A stretch of DNA of 64,000 bases from an uncultured Aquimarina sp. GTDB taxonomy: Bacteria > Bacteroidota > Bacteroidia > Flavobacteriales > Flavobacteriaceae. Shown here one piece after another: positions 42,107 to 51,316 of the stretch. Below the pieces are notes generated by a model, which ran no database searches, was not told the DNA's origin, and saw nothing but the letters and a program-made list of their open reading frames with translations. The first letter of the stretch is position 1. Each line of letters starts with the position of its first letter. The position numbers and the translations under genes are program-made. The stretch is taken from the NCBI RefSeq assembly GCF_947500065.1, contig NZ_CANMQT010000012.1, forward strand, positions 62,001-126,000, written 5' to 3'.

Positions 42107-42805
42107 CTAAATACATTCATTCCAAATCGGATCGGATGGAGGAGGAGCGATGATAGTTAAAACTTCTTTTTTTACAGGGTGTATAAAGGTCAATTTTCTT
42201 GCGTGTAAATGAATACTTCCATTTTTATTACTTCTATCAGCTCCATACTTTAGGTCTCCTTTAATCATACATCCGATACTTGATAATTGAGCTCTTATTT
42301 GATGATGTCTGCCTGTATGAAGATCAATTTCTAATGCACAATAGTTGTCTAGTTTTTTTATAATCTTATAATCTAAAATGGCTTCTTTACTATCAACCAC
42401 TTCATTTTTGTAGGTGTATGATTTATTTTGCTTTGGATTACGTTTTAACCAATGTATAAGCGTGTCATTCTCTTTTGGAGGACTCTTTTTTACAACCGCC
42501 CAGTATGTTTTTTTTGCTTCTTTATTTGCGAATAGTTTATTAAGCCTAGGAAGTGCTTTACTTGTTCTTGCAAAAACAATAATTCCACTTGTGGGCCGAT
42601 CCAAACGATGCACCACACCAAGGTATACAGCTCCAGGTTTATTATATTTTTCTGCAATATATTCCTTTACTATTTCACTAAGTGGTTTGTCTCCTGTTTT
42701 ATCTCCTTGTACGATATCTCCTGCTCGTTTATTAACGATGATCAAGTGATTGTCTTCATATAGTACTTGAAGATTGGATTTATTTGAGATAGTTTTTTGA
42801 GACAT
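42107..42805 (-). CDS. RluA-family pseudouridine synthase
   Basis: A 232-aa single-domain enzyme making pseudouridine in rRNA or tRNA. The RluA signature GVVHRLDRPTSGIIVFART contains the catalytic Asp (HRLD). Also seen are YEDNHLIIVNKRAGDIVQGD and DLHTGRHHQIRAQLSSIG. It lacks an N-terminal S4 domain, like RluA/TruC-type members, so the exact target base is open. Its start is followed at once by the left arm of the inverted repeats bracketing the next gene. Confidence 0.9.
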   Translation of the reverse strand: MSQKTISNKSNLQVLYEDNHLIIVNKRAGDIVQGDKTGDKPLSEIVKEYIAEKYNKPGAVYLGVVHRLDRPTSGIIVFARTSKALPRLNKLFANKEAKKTYWAVVKKSPPKENDTLIHWLKRNPKQNKSYTYKNEVVDSKEAILDYKIIKKLDNYCALEIDLHTGRHHQIRAQLSSIGCMIKGDLKYGADRSNKNGSIHLHARKLTFIHPVKKEVLTIIAPPPSDPIWNECI

Positions 42806-42806
42806 G

Positions 42807-43232
42807 TTAGATCGTTGGATTGCTAGATTTTTAGAACTATTTTAATGTAGATTTGAATTTTGAAGTCATCTTAACAATGGATTCCAAGTCACTTAAAAGT
42901 GTATCTAATTTAGTTTGATTAATAAATTTTAAGTCTAAAGAAATAAGGAGTTGTGTTTCAATTTCATAGGCAGAACCTAAAGTAATTTGAAGATATCTAG
43001 CAAAATCCTTATTTGATTGTCTAGAAGATCCTTCAGCTATATTTGAAGGAATGGATACTGCTGCTCTCCTTAATTGGTTTGTTAACCCAAACTTTTCAGT
43101 TTCCGGAAACCTGGATGTGATATCATAAATGCTGGAACAAAAAACACGACTTTTTTTCCATATTTCTAAATCTTTAAATCGATGCATATTCCTATATCAG
43201 CAAATCTAATTATCTAACTATTCCAATGATCT
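42807..43232. mobile_element. Inverted-repeat-bounded unit carrying the second four-helix-bundle gene
   Basis: The left arm (~42807-42834, with TCGTTGGATTGCTAGAT) and right arm (~43202-43232, which in reverse complement reads TTAGATCATTGGAATAG then TTAGAT) are imperfect inverted copies agreeing at roughly 25 of 30 positions by eye. They bracket the gene between the RluA-family gene and panB. Mobility is inference. Confidence 0.45.
42837..43187 (-). CDS. Four-helix-bundle protein (S23 / rRNA intervening-sequence protein family), second copy
   Basis: A 116-aa protein: HRFKDLEIWKKSRVFCSSIY, FGLTNQLRRAAVSIPSNIAE then GSSRQSNKDFARYLQITLGS, and a C-terminal helix. This is the textbook form of the S23/IVP family. 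It shares the fold and key motif positions with the copy at 20 kb but is clearly diverged from it and sits in unrelated surroundings, so they are independent insertions rather than a recent duplication. RNA binding is likely from the family; the role is unknown. Confidence 0.9.
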   Translation of the reverse strand: MHRFKDLEIWKKSRVFCSSIYDITSRFPETEKFGLTNQLRRAAVSIPSNIAEGSSRQSNKDFARYLQITLGSAYEIETQLLISLDLKFINQTKLDTLLSDLESIVKMTSKFKSTLK

Positions 43233-43249
43233 AATAATCTAACTAACAA

Positions 43250-44068
43250 TTAATATTGTTCATTATCATTAGGGAAATCTACAGACTTCACATCAGCAAC
43301 ATATTGTTGGAATGCATTGGTCATTTCGGTATATAAATCTAGGTAACGTCTTAAAAATCTAGGATTAAATTCGTGAGTCATTCCAAGCATATCATGAGTT
43401 ACCAATACTTGTCCATCAACACCATTCCCAGCTCCAATCCCAATAATCGGAATTGTCAAACTTTCTGCCACTTCTTTTGCTAAAGCAGCTGGAACTTTTT
43501 CTAATACGATTGCAAAACATCCAGCTTTCTGTAACATTAGAGCATCTTCTTTTAACTGCTTTGCTTCTGCCTCTTCCTTTGCTCGCACCGTATAGGTTCC
43601 GAATTTATAGATGGATTGCGGAGTTAATCCCAAATGCCCCATTACAGGAATTCCAGCATTTAGAATTCTTTTGATGGATTCCTTAACTTCTTTTCCTCCT
43701 TCAAGTTTCACAGCATGTCCACCAGATTCTTTCATAATCCTAATAGCAGAACGTAATGCTTCTTTAGGATCACTTTGGTAACTACCAAAAGGTAAATCTA
43801 CAACAATCAATGCTCTATCTATAGCTCTAATTACAGAAGACGCGTGGTATATCATCTGATCCAAGGTGATAGGTAAGGTGGTTTCATGACCTGCCATTAC
43901 ATTAGAGGCAGAGTCGCCAACAAGAATAACATCTACTCCAGCACCATCTACAATCTTTGCCATCGTATAATCATATGCAGTAAGCATAGATATTTTCTCT
44001 TTATTGGCTTTCATCTCTATTAGAGATTTTACTGTAACCCGCTTGTAATCTTTTTTTGCTGTAGACAT
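43250..44068 (-). CDS. panB: 3-Methyl-2-oxobutanoate hydroxymethyltransferase
   Basis: A 272-aa enzyme that hydroxymethylates 2-oxoisovalerate using methylene-THF, first committed step of pantothenate/CoA synthesis; it shares its substrate with LeuA. Seen: MLTAYDYTMAKIVDGAGVDV, LVGDSASNVMAGHETTLPIT (metal-binding Asp), VKLEGGKE, MGHLGLTPQSI, and the IGIGAGNGVDGQVLVTHD block. Full length. Confidence 0.97.
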   Translation of the reverse strand: MSTAKKDYKRVTVKSLIEMKANKEKISMLTAYDYTMAKIVDGAGVDVILVGDSASNVMAGHETTLPITLDQMIYHASSVIRAIDRALIVVDLPFGSYQSDPKEALRSAIRIMKESGGHAVKLEGGKEVKESIKRILNAGIPVMGHLGLTPQSIYKFGTYTVRAKEEAEAKQLKEDALMLQKAGCFAIVLEKVPAALAKEVAESLTIPIIGIGAGNGVDGQVLVTHDMLGMTHEFNPRFLRRYLDLYTEMTNAFQQYVADVKSVDFPNDNEQY

Positions 44069-44223
44069 TTGTGTGTTAATTTAGTGTCGTAAAAGTAATC
44101 AATTAGTAAGATCGTAACAAGAGGATATTATTTTTGATTTAAATTTATTTAAAAGAAGTAATTCTTATATTTTTGATAAAACAATTAAAACCTTAATTTT
44201 AGGTTAATTAAAGCTCAAATGTT

Positions 44224-44691
44224 ATGCGTAGATTCTTGATACTATTCTTTTTATTTATTTCCTGTAACGCCGTTTTTTCTCAAAAAGAAATAGATGAGAA
44301 CCAAAAAAATGCAAAACAAGCGGTATTAGATTTTTTTGAAGGTTTTCATAAAGGAGATACTATTCAGATACGAAAGACGATAGATTCTAATATGGCGATG
44401 CAAACAATTTCTAAAGGAAAGGACGGTAAAATTAAAACAGTTCAAACCGATATTGGAAAGTTTTTAGAAGTAATACATAACAGACCCGAGGATCAGAAAT
44501 GGTTGGAGAAGTTATTGAGTTTTAAGATTGACGCCGATGCACATATTGCTCAGATTTGGACTCCATATGAGTTTTATGTAAACGATCAATTTAGCCATTG
44601 TGGTGTCAATATTTTTCAATTATTTAATGATGGTAAGACCTGGAGAATTATGGCAATTGCTGATACCAGAAAAAGAGAAGGTTGTAAATAA
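44224..44691 (+). CDS. Secreted NTF2-like (SnoaL/DUF4440-type) protein
   Basis: A 155-aa protein with a signal peptide (to AVFSQ). The remaining ~135 residues fit the NTF2-like cone fold: AVLDFFEGFHKGDTIQIRK in helices 1-2, then beta strands ending in FSHCGVNIFQLFNDGKTWRI. Members bind small ligands or act as scaffolds; no catalytic pair is evident. It ends one base before the convergent CPBP protease gene, so the two 3' ends are packed together. Confidence 0.75.
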   Translation: MRRFLILFFLFISCNAVFSQKEIDENQKNAKQAVLDFFEGFHKGDTIQIRKTIDSNMAMQTISKGKDGKIKTVQTDIGKFLEVIHNRPEDQKWLEKLLSFKIDADAHIAQIWTPYEFYVNDQFSHCGVNIFQLFNDGKTWRIMAIADTRKREGCK

Positions 44692-44692
44692 T

Positions 44693-45367
44693 TTAAGACC
44701 TACTACTAATTATTAAAAATACCACTCCATTATTTAAGGCATGTAATAGGATTGGCCAGATAATATGACCATTTTCTATTTTAAGCTTTCCAAACATGTG
44801 TCCTGCAATAATTCTGGGAACAATAAGGAGAAATAAGATACTATCTATCCTAACAGAATCTACATAATTGAAAATATGAAGAAAGCCGAATATAATTGAG
44901 GTAATCTGAAGTGTTATTGATTGATGATTATTTAAAAACGACTTCGCTTTTTCGAGATAGTTTTTTGAAATTAGCTGTTCATAAATAAAGAATATTCCAG
45001 AAATAGCAACTAAAAAGATTAGATAGCGATAGTACCATTCTAGTTCCAACGTAATAAACAATCCTATAATAAAAAGCGTCCATGAGCTTAAGAATAATAA
45101 AAGCTCCTTTATTTTGGGATTCACTAAGGTTCTGAACATAAGTTCTTCAATAATAGGAGCAAATACTACCATAGTCAAAAAAGCCTGAAGCTTGTTATCT
45201 TTCAATAGCTCGAAAATACTATCCTGAGAATATTTTTTTAAATCCAAATATGGAAATATACTCTGAAGGAATGCTACACAAATGAAGAAAAGAATATACA
45301 ATCCGAATAATCGGAAGTAAAAGAGGAATAGGTTTTTAATTTTATGAAATAAAATACTTTTAAACAT
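44693..45367 (-). CDS. CPBP-family intramembrane metalloprotease
   Basis: A 224-aa polytopic protein of the Abi/CAAX-protease family. The three motifs are visible: EELMFR (EExxxR) after the second helix, FGFLHIFNY (FxxxH) and the final HALNNG (HxxxN). About six to seven TM helices. Relatives process prenylated proteins in eukaryotes or bacteriocin-type peptides in bacteria. A link to the GG-leader peptides of this window is possible but has no positional support. Confidence 0.85.
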   Translation of the reverse strand: MFKSILFHKIKNLFLFYFRLFGLYILFFICVAFLQSIFPYLDLKKYSQDSIFELLKDNKLQAFLTMVVFAPIIEELMFRTLVNPKIKELLLFLSSWTLFIIGLFITLELEWYYRYLIFLVAISGIFFIYEQLISKNYLEKAKSFLNNHQSITLQITSIIFGFLHIFNYVDSVRIDSILFLLIVPRIIAGHMFGKLKIENGHIIWPILLHALNNGVVFLIISSRS

Positions 45368-45376
45368 TAGTATAAA

Positions 45377-46807
45377 TTAACAATCACTTAAGCTTACTTT
45401 AATTGCTAAACCTCCTTCACTAGTTTCTTTGTATTTCGTATTCATATCTTTTGCTGTTTCCCACATAGTTTCTATTACTTTGTCCAAAGGAACTTTAGCA
45501 TTAGATGCATCAGAGTCTAAAGCCATTTCACAAGCATTAATCGCTTTTATAGCCCCCATCGCGTTTCGTTCTATACAAGGAATTTGTACCAAACCACCGA
45601 TAGGATCACAGGTTAAACCTAGATGATGTTCCATGGCTATTTCGCTTGCCATCACTACTTGTTCTGGACTACCACCCATTAATTCAGTTAATGCTCCTGC
45701 TGCCATAGCTGAAGAAACTCCAATTTCCGCCTGACAACCTCCCATAGCGGCAGATATAGTGGCACCTTTTTTAAATAAACTGCCAATTTCTCCGGCTACT
45801 AACATGAATTGTTTTATATCATCAAAATTAGCATCGTGATTTTCAATCACCATATAGTACATCATTACTGCAGGGATAACACCAGCACTTCCGTTTGTTG
45901 GTGCGGTAACAACTCTACCTAAAGAAGCATTCACCTCATTTACGGCGAGTGCGAAACAAGATACCCATTTTAGTATCTGACGAAACTTTACCTCAGTATC
46001 TCTAATAGATTCTACCCATTCTGTATGATTAGCGTATTGTTTAGTTCCGATTAGTTTTTTATGTGTATCAAAAGCTCGTCGCCTTACATTTAATCCTCCA
46101 GGAAGTGTGCCTTCTGTATGACAACCGAGATACATAGACTCTAGCATGACATCCCATATATCTGCTATTCTTGCATCTATTTCTTTATCACTTTGAAGAG
46201 AGCGTTCATTTTCTAAAACAATTTCTGATATCTTTTTATCCTTTTTTTGACAGTATGTTAAAAGATCTGTTGCTTTTTGGATGGGAAGTGGAAACTCTCT
46301 AAAAGCTTCCATTTTTTTCTTTTCTCTTTTTCGCTCTTCTTTTACAACAAAACCTCCTCCGATAGAATAGAATGTGGAGGCAATTTTTTGATTATTTTTT
46401 AATGTTGCGTTAAAAGTTATTGCATTAGGATGAAATTCTTTAAACTCTTTATTAAATATAATATGAACTTCTGGATCAAAATTAATTTCTAATTCTTTAT
46501 TAAGAAATAAAATTTTGTTAGATTTTATTTCGTCCACAATACTAGAAATAGAAGAAACATCAATAGTCTGAGGATCATATCCACATAAACCTAGCATAGA
46601 AGCAATGTCAGTAGCATGCCCTTTGCCAGTTAATGAGAGTGACCCAAATAGGTCTACCGTAATTGTTTCTATTGAGTCAAAGAAATTATTTTCTTTCAAT
46701 TCGGCTATCCAGCGCCTACCTGCTCTCCAAGGGCCAAAAGTGTGTGAGCTAGAAGGACCTACGCCTATTTTTAGCATATCAAAAACACTGATACATTCCA
46801 TAATCAA
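45377..46807 (-). CDS. sdaA: L-serine ammonia-lyase, iron-sulfur type
   Basis: A 476-aa single-chain L-serine dehydratase (serine to pyruvate + ammonia). The N-terminal beta domain has SVFDMLKIGVGPSSSHTFGP, and the C-terminal domain carries the cluster Cys in GCQAEIGVSSAMAAGALTEL and CDPIGGLVQIPCIERNAMGA. It lies 9 bp upstream of the CPBP protease gene on the same strand, so these may be co-transcribed. A near -7 motif lies upstream (TATATTTA on the minus strand). Confidence 0.95.
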   Translation of the reverse strand: MIMECISVFDMLKIGVGPSSSHTFGPWRAGRRWIAELKENNFFDSIETITVDLFGSLSLTGKGHATDIASMLGLCGYDPQTIDVSSISSIVDEIKSNKILFLNKELEINFDPEVHIIFNKEFKEFHPNAITFNATLKNNQKIASTFYSIGGGFVVKEERKREKKKMEAFREFPLPIQKATDLLTYCQKKDKKISEIVLENERSLQSDKEIDARIADIWDVMLESMYLGCHTEGTLPGGLNVRRRAFDTHKKLIGTKQYANHTEWVESIRDTEVKFRQILKWVSCFALAVNEVNASLGRVVTAPTNGSAGVIPAVMMYYMVIENHDANFDDIKQFMLVAGEIGSLFKKGATISAAMGGCQAEIGVSSAMAAGALTELMGGSPEQVVMASEIAMEHHLGLTCDPIGGLVQIPCIERNAMGAIKAINACEMALDSDASNAKVPLDKVIETMWETAKDMNTKYKETSEGGLAIKVSLSDC

Positions 46808-46948
46808 TATTTGTGTGTAATATTAAGGCGGTAAATATAGGGTATTGATAAAAAAGAATACTTTTTTTTAAGGAATACTTAAGGTAGATGTTTTGTTTTC
46901 TTTTTTTTATTGTGTTTTGGAATTTGACTACTTATTATGTAAGAATAA

Positions 46949-46990
46949 TGACATCCTGTCAGCAAGATCGTCATGGCATAATCATTGACT
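46949..46990 (+). promoter_or_regulatory. Candidate sigma-54-like promoter and palindromic operator of dnaK
   Basis: TGACATCCTGTCA (46949-46961) is a perfect 5-3-5 inverted repeat. Downstream, TGGCATAATCATTGACT (46974-46990) has GG and GA separated by 10 bp, as in the -24/-12 GG-N10-GC pattern, though the final C is A. The dnaK ATG follows 52 bp later. It is a motif match only. Confidence 0.35.
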
Positions 46991-47041
46991 TATGTGCAAT
47001 GAATTATTAGGAACAACACTAAAACATTTATATATAGTAAT

Positions 47042-48955
47042 ATGAGTAAGATAATAGGAATAGATTTAGGGACAACGAACTCTTGTGTTTCTGTAATGGA
47101 AGGTAATGAGCCCGTTGTTATCCCTAATGCTGAAGGTAAGAGAACTACTCCATCTGTAATTGCATTTGTAGAAGGAGGAGAGATTAAAGTTGGTGATCCT
47201 GCAAAACGTCAGGCCGTTACAAACCCAACTAAAACAATCTCTTCTATTAAAAGATTTATGGGGAATAAATTCTCGGAATCAGCAAAAGAAGCAGAAAGAG
47301 CTGCGTATAAAGTAGTAAAAGGAGATAATAATACACCTCGAGTTGATATCGACGGTCGTTTATATACACCACAAGAATTATCTGCTATGACACTTCAGAA
47401 AATGAAGAAAACAGCAGAAGATTATCTTGGACAAGATGTGACTAGAGCAGTAATTACTGTACCGGCATATTTTAATGATGCACAACGTCAGGCTACTAAA
47501 GAAGCTGGAGAAATTGCAGGTCTTAAAGTAGAAAGAATTATCAATGAGCCAACAGCGGCTGCATTGGCATATGGTCTTGATAAAAAAGGTACTGATCAGA
47601 AGATCGTAGTATTTGATTTTGGTGGAGGTACGCATGATGTATCTATCCTAGAATTAGGAGATGGTGTATTTGAAGTATTATCAACTGATGGAGATACGCA
47701 TTTAGGTGGAGATGATGTAGATCAAAAAATTATAGACTGGTTGGCAGAAGAGTTTAAAAGTGAGGAAGATATGGACCTACGTAAGGATCCAATGGCTTTA
47801 CAACGTCTTAAAGAAGCAGCAGAAAAAGCGAAGATAGAATTATCTTCTTCTTCTCAGACTGAGATCAATTTACCATATGTAACGGCTACTGCAAGTGGTC
47901 CTAAGCACTTAGTGAGATCATTAACCAAAGCTAAATTTGATCAACTAATTGATGATTTGGTAAAACGTACTGTAGAACCTTGTCGTACTGCTCTTAAAGC
48001 AGCAGGATTGTCTACAAGTGATATCGATGAAATTATTTTAGTAGGAGGATCTACTCGTATTCCTGCGGTTCAGGAGGCAGTAGAGAAATTCTTTGGTAAA
48101 GCACCAAGTAAAGGAGTAAATCCTGATGAGGTAGTAGCTGTTGGAGCTGCAATCCAAGGTGGAGTACTTACAGGAGATGTAAAGGATGTATTGTTATTAG
48201 ATGTTACACCACTTTCTCTAGGTATTGAGACAATGGGTAACGTTATGACTAAGCTGATTGAAGCAAATACTACGATTCCTACTAAGAAATCACAAGTATT
48301 TTCTACCGCAGCAGATAATCAACCTTCTGTAGAGATTCACGTACTACAAGGAGAACGTCCTATGGCAGCTGGTAATAAGACTATTGGTCGTTTCCACTTA
48401 GATGGAATTCCACCAGCACAAAGAGGAACACCTCAGATCGAAGTTACTTTTGATATAGATGCTAATGGTATTATCAAAGTTTCTGCTACAGATAAGGCAA
48501 CTAATAAGTCTCAGGATATTCGTATCGAAGCATCTTCTGGATTAACAGAAGAGGAAATCGAGAAAATGAAGCAGGAAGCAGAAGCTAATGCTGAAGCGGA
48601 TAAAGCAGCAAAAGAAACTGCAGATAAGCTAAATGAAGCAGATGGAATGATTTTCCAAACGGAAAAGCAGCTTAAGGAATTTGGAGATAAAATTTCTGAT
48701 GATAATAAGAAGCCAGTAGAAGAAGCTTTAGAAGAATTAAAGAAAGCTTATGAAACTAAAGATCTTGCTGTCATACAACCAGCACTTGATAAAATCAATG
48801 AAGCTTGGAAAGCAGCTAGTGAAGAGATGTATAAAGCGCAAGCTGAAGCACAAGGTGGTGCGGCAGGACCAGACGCTGGAGCAGGAGCACAACCTGAAGG
48901 AGGAGATGCTGAAGCTAGTGATGTGGAAGATGTAGATTTTGAAGAAGTGAAATAA
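47042..48955 (+). CDS. dnaK: Hsp70 chaperone DnaK
   Basis: A 637-aa ATP-dependent chaperone. Seen: IIGIDLGTTNSCVSVMEGN, the DFGGGTHDVSILELGDGVFE phosphate loop (GGGTHD where many have GGGTFD), VGGSTRIPAVQ, the linker VLLLDVTPLSLGIET, a helical lid, and an acidic C-terminal tail ending DVEDVDFEEVK. dnaJ and grpE are not adjacent. It is monocistronic with a strong terminator. Confidence 0.98.
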   Translation: MSKIIGIDLGTTNSCVSVMEGNEPVVIPNAEGKRTTPSVIAFVEGGEIKVGDPAKRQAVTNPTKTISSIKRFMGNKFSESAKEAERAAYKVVKGDNNTPRVDIDGRLYTPQELSAMTLQKMKKTAEDYLGQDVTRAVITVPAYFNDAQRQATKEAGEIAGLKVERIINEPTAAALAYGLDKKGTDQKIVVFDFGGGTHDVSILELGDGVFEVLSTDGDTHLGGDDVDQKIIDWLAEEFKSEEDMDLRKDPMALQRLKEAAEKAKIELSSSSQTEINLPYVTATASGPKHLVRSLTKAKFDQLIDDLVKRTVEPCRTALKAAGLSTSDIDEIILVGGSTRIPAVQEAVEKFFGKAPSKGVNPDEVVAVGAAIQGGVLTGDVKDVLLLDVTPLSLGIETMGNVMTKLIEANTTIPTKKSQVFSTAADNQPSVEIHVLQGERPMAAGNKTIGRFHLDGIPPAQRGTPQIEVTFDIDANGIIKVSATDKATNKSQDIRIEASSGLTEEEIEKMKQEAEANAEADKAAKETADKLNEADGMIFQTEKQLKEFGDKISDDNKKPVEEALEELKKAYETKDLAVIQPALDKINEAWKAASEEMYKAQAEAQGGAAGPDAGAGAQPEGGDAEASDVEDVDFEEVK

Positions 48956-48972
48956 GAATAGTTATTCTATAT

Positions 48973-49004
48973 AAAAAATGCACAGCTCTCGCTGTGCATT
49001 TTTT
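48973..49004 (+). terminator. Terminator of dnaK
   Basis: AAAAAATGCACAGC (48973-48986) and GCTGTGCATTTTTT (48991-49004) pair perfectly around TCTC, with a T-run following. Confidence 0.9.
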
Positions 49005-49156
49005 TTTTCTTTTATATGTAGCTATAACAAAAAATAGTTTTAATTTTATCCAGGCTTATATACCCCTATAGTATTTTATTTCACACACAGCTATTCTTAA
49101 TATAGGTAACCGCTATCAGATCTCACAAAGTTTGATCTAAGTAATGGAATATACTA

Positions 49157-50464
49157 ATGAGTTTATCGCAAGTTTTTCGTAGAAAGATATTTTGGTTTTT
49201 TGATATCCTTAAAGGAAATGATATTAAGAAGCATTATCAAGATATACAAGAGTTGATTGAGAACCCAAATTCTCAAACTACTCAAGCTAAGAAAGATCTA
49301 TATCTTCAGGAAATTCTGCAACATGCTGTGAGTACTACCTGGTTCTATCAAAAATATGCTGGCTATAATTCTATCTCGGATTTTCCGATAATTAACAAAA
49401 ATATGATTCGTGATAATTTTGAAGAATTCAAGTCTTCAAAATATAAAACAAAGAACTGTGTTTTAGTTTTTACTAGCGGCTCTACCGGTGCTCCCTTTTC
49501 CATTTTACAAAATATGAGTAAACGTTGTCGGAATACAGGAGATAACCTATATTTTTCTAATAAATCAGGATATGAAATTGGACAAAAACTAATATATGTA
49601 AAAATCTGGGACGATAATTATAAACATAATATGTTATCAAGGTATTGGTGGCAGAATATACATCCCAAAAGCGTTTTTAAATTATCGGATAAAGAAATCG
49701 AGAAGTTTATTATAGAGTTGACTAAAGATACTTCGAAGAAAAGTTTTCTAGGATATACCTCTGCACTTACCACTATTTGTCAATATTTAGACAAAATAAA
49801 AGCTGCACCCATAGAATCCAATGTTCAATCTGTCATAACAATGTCAGAAGGGCTTAATGAATATGTTAGATATTCCGTGAAAAAGTATTTTGGTATTACG
49901 CCAGTATCAAGGTATTCTAATAATGAAAATGGAATTTTGGCACAAGAAGATCGAGATAAAACATCCAAGTTTATCATTAATACTGCCAGTTATTATATAG
50001 AGATTTTTGATCTCGATAAAGATGTTCTCGTAGATCATGGGAAAAAAGGCAGGATTATGGTCACCGACTTGCATAATTACGCGATGCCTTTAATTAGATA
50101 TGATACAGGAGATGTAGGGACTATGGATCTGGATGAAAATAATATATCTTATCTCTCATCGATAGAAGGTAGGAAATTGGATCTTATTTATGATACTAAA
50201 GGTGAAATAATACCTTCTCATGTTTCGTATAAGTTATGTAAGTATGGAGATTATAAACAGTTTCAGTTAGTACAGCGTGGTGAAAAAGATTATTTGATTA
50301 AATTAAATACAGATAAAAAGGTAGACGAAATTAAGATGTTAGAAGAGTATAAAGGATATTTTGGTCAAGATGCCAATATAGTGATACAATATGTCGAAGA
50401 AATTCCTTTACTTTCTTCAGGAAAAAGAAGAGAAGTGACAAATACGTACCACTCTCAATTATAG
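49157..50464 (+). CDS. CapK/PaaK-like AMP-dependent adenylating enzyme
   Basis: A 435-aa member of the phenylacetate-CoA ligase / coenzyme F390 synthetase / CapK branch of the acyl-adenylate superfamily. The P-loop-like VFTSGSTGAPFSI (~110-122) is the family's first motif, YDTGDVGTMD holds the ATP-ribose Asp, and the C-terminal lid has the SSGKRREVTN Lys. CapK-type members are often tied to polysaccharide loci; here the gene is alone, so acceptor and substrate are unknown. Confidence 0.82.
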   Translation: MSLSQVFRRKIFWFFDILKGNDIKKHYQDIQELIENPNSQTTQAKKDLYLQEILQHAVSTTWFYQKYAGYNSISDFPIINKNMIRDNFEEFKSSKYKTKNCVLVFTSGSTGAPFSILQNMSKRCRNTGDNLYFSNKSGYEIGQKLIYVKIWDDNYKHNMLSRYWWQNIHPKSVFKLSDKEIEKFIIELTKDTSKKSFLGYTSALTTICQYLDKIKAAPIESNVQSVITMSEGLNEYVRYSVKKYFGITPVSRYSNNENGILAQEDRDKTSKFIINTASYYIEIFDLDKDVLVDHGKKGRIMVTDLHNYAMPLIRYDTGDVGTMDLDENNISYLSSIEGRKLDLIYDTKGEIIPSHVSYKLCKYGDYKQFQLVQRGEKDYLIKLNTDKKVDEIKMLEEYKGYFGQDANIVIQYVEEIPLLSSGKRREVTNTYHSQL

Positions 50465-50506
50465 TTTTAGAGTACTTATTTAGATTCAATTCCTGAGTAA
50501 GTAAAG

Positions 50507-51181
50507 TTATTTGTTTATTCTTTTCAAGGCCTCCTTCTGACTAAGCGGCTTTAATCCAGCTGTAGTTACAAATGATACTACTTCATCAGGGTTAACTTTC
50601 GAGTATTCTCGTAAAGACCATCCAATTGCTTTTTGAATAAAAAATTCTGAAGATGATTTATGTTCTAAGCATATATCGAATAAGATTGTAGCATCAGTTT
50701 TATCTTTATATCCTAATTGAAAAAGAATAGCACTTCTATTTAACCACATATTTTCTGAAGAAGAAAACATTGTTATTATACGTCCAATCTCATCAGGGAA
50801 TTGAATCAAATAATTACCTAAAATATGTTTGGCAATAAAATCAACAGAATCCCACCAAGAATTTGTTATAATCAAATCTTTAATGAAATCAATTGCTTGA
50901 ATTTTATACTTTTTCTTTAAGAATTTATCAGCTAGTTCGATAGCACAGTAATGTAATTCCCGTTTAGGTTTGTTGTATAAATTAGTTACAATAGGAATTA
51001 TGTTTTTATGAGATAATTCGCTTTTATACTCTTGGACAGTTTGTTTTAATAACTGTTTTCTTAGAGGAGCTTTTACACCGTATAATGAAAAGAGATTCTT
51101 CAAATATGCCTCCATTGCTAGTGCATTTTCTTCATTGACATTACTTTCAAATTTGGAAATTAGTTCAGAAATAAACTGCAT
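50507..51181 (-). CDS. AlkD-like DNA alkylation repair protein
   Basis: A 224-aa all-helical HEAT-like protein: MEAYLKNLFSLYGVKAPLRKQ at the N-terminus, then WWDSVDFIAKHILGNYL, SSSENMWLNRSAILFQLGYK and a C-terminal IQKAIGWSLREYSKVNPDEV segment. The Trp and Asp positions in WWDSVD and the WSLREY motif are those of DNA glycosylases removing 3- and 7-alkylpurines. It is monocistronic. Confidence 0.88.
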   Translation of the reverse strand: MQFISELISKFESNVNEENALAMEAYLKNLFSLYGVKAPLRKQLLKQTVQEYKSELSHKNIIPIVTNLYNKPKRELHYCAIELADKFLKKKYKIQAIDFIKDLIITNSWWDSVDFIAKHILGNYLIQFPDEIGRIITMFSSSENMWLNRSAILFQLGYKDKTDATILFDICLEHKSSSEFFIQKAIGWSLREYSKVNPDEVVSFVTTAGLKPLSQKEALKRINK

Positions 51182-51316
51182 TTATTTAAATTTTAAAACC
51201 AATATAAGAATCATTATAATGTAAAACACTAATTCTCAAACAAATTATAAATGAACGATAACAAATTCTCAAAACACTTGTAATGAGTTAGATATGTTCT
51301 GTGTTTTTAACTAAAG

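Noticed and set aside
42837..43187. Avd accessory gene of a diversity-generating retroelement
   Set aside because: The protein fold family is shared, but there is no reverse transcriptase or template/variable repeat pair nearby.
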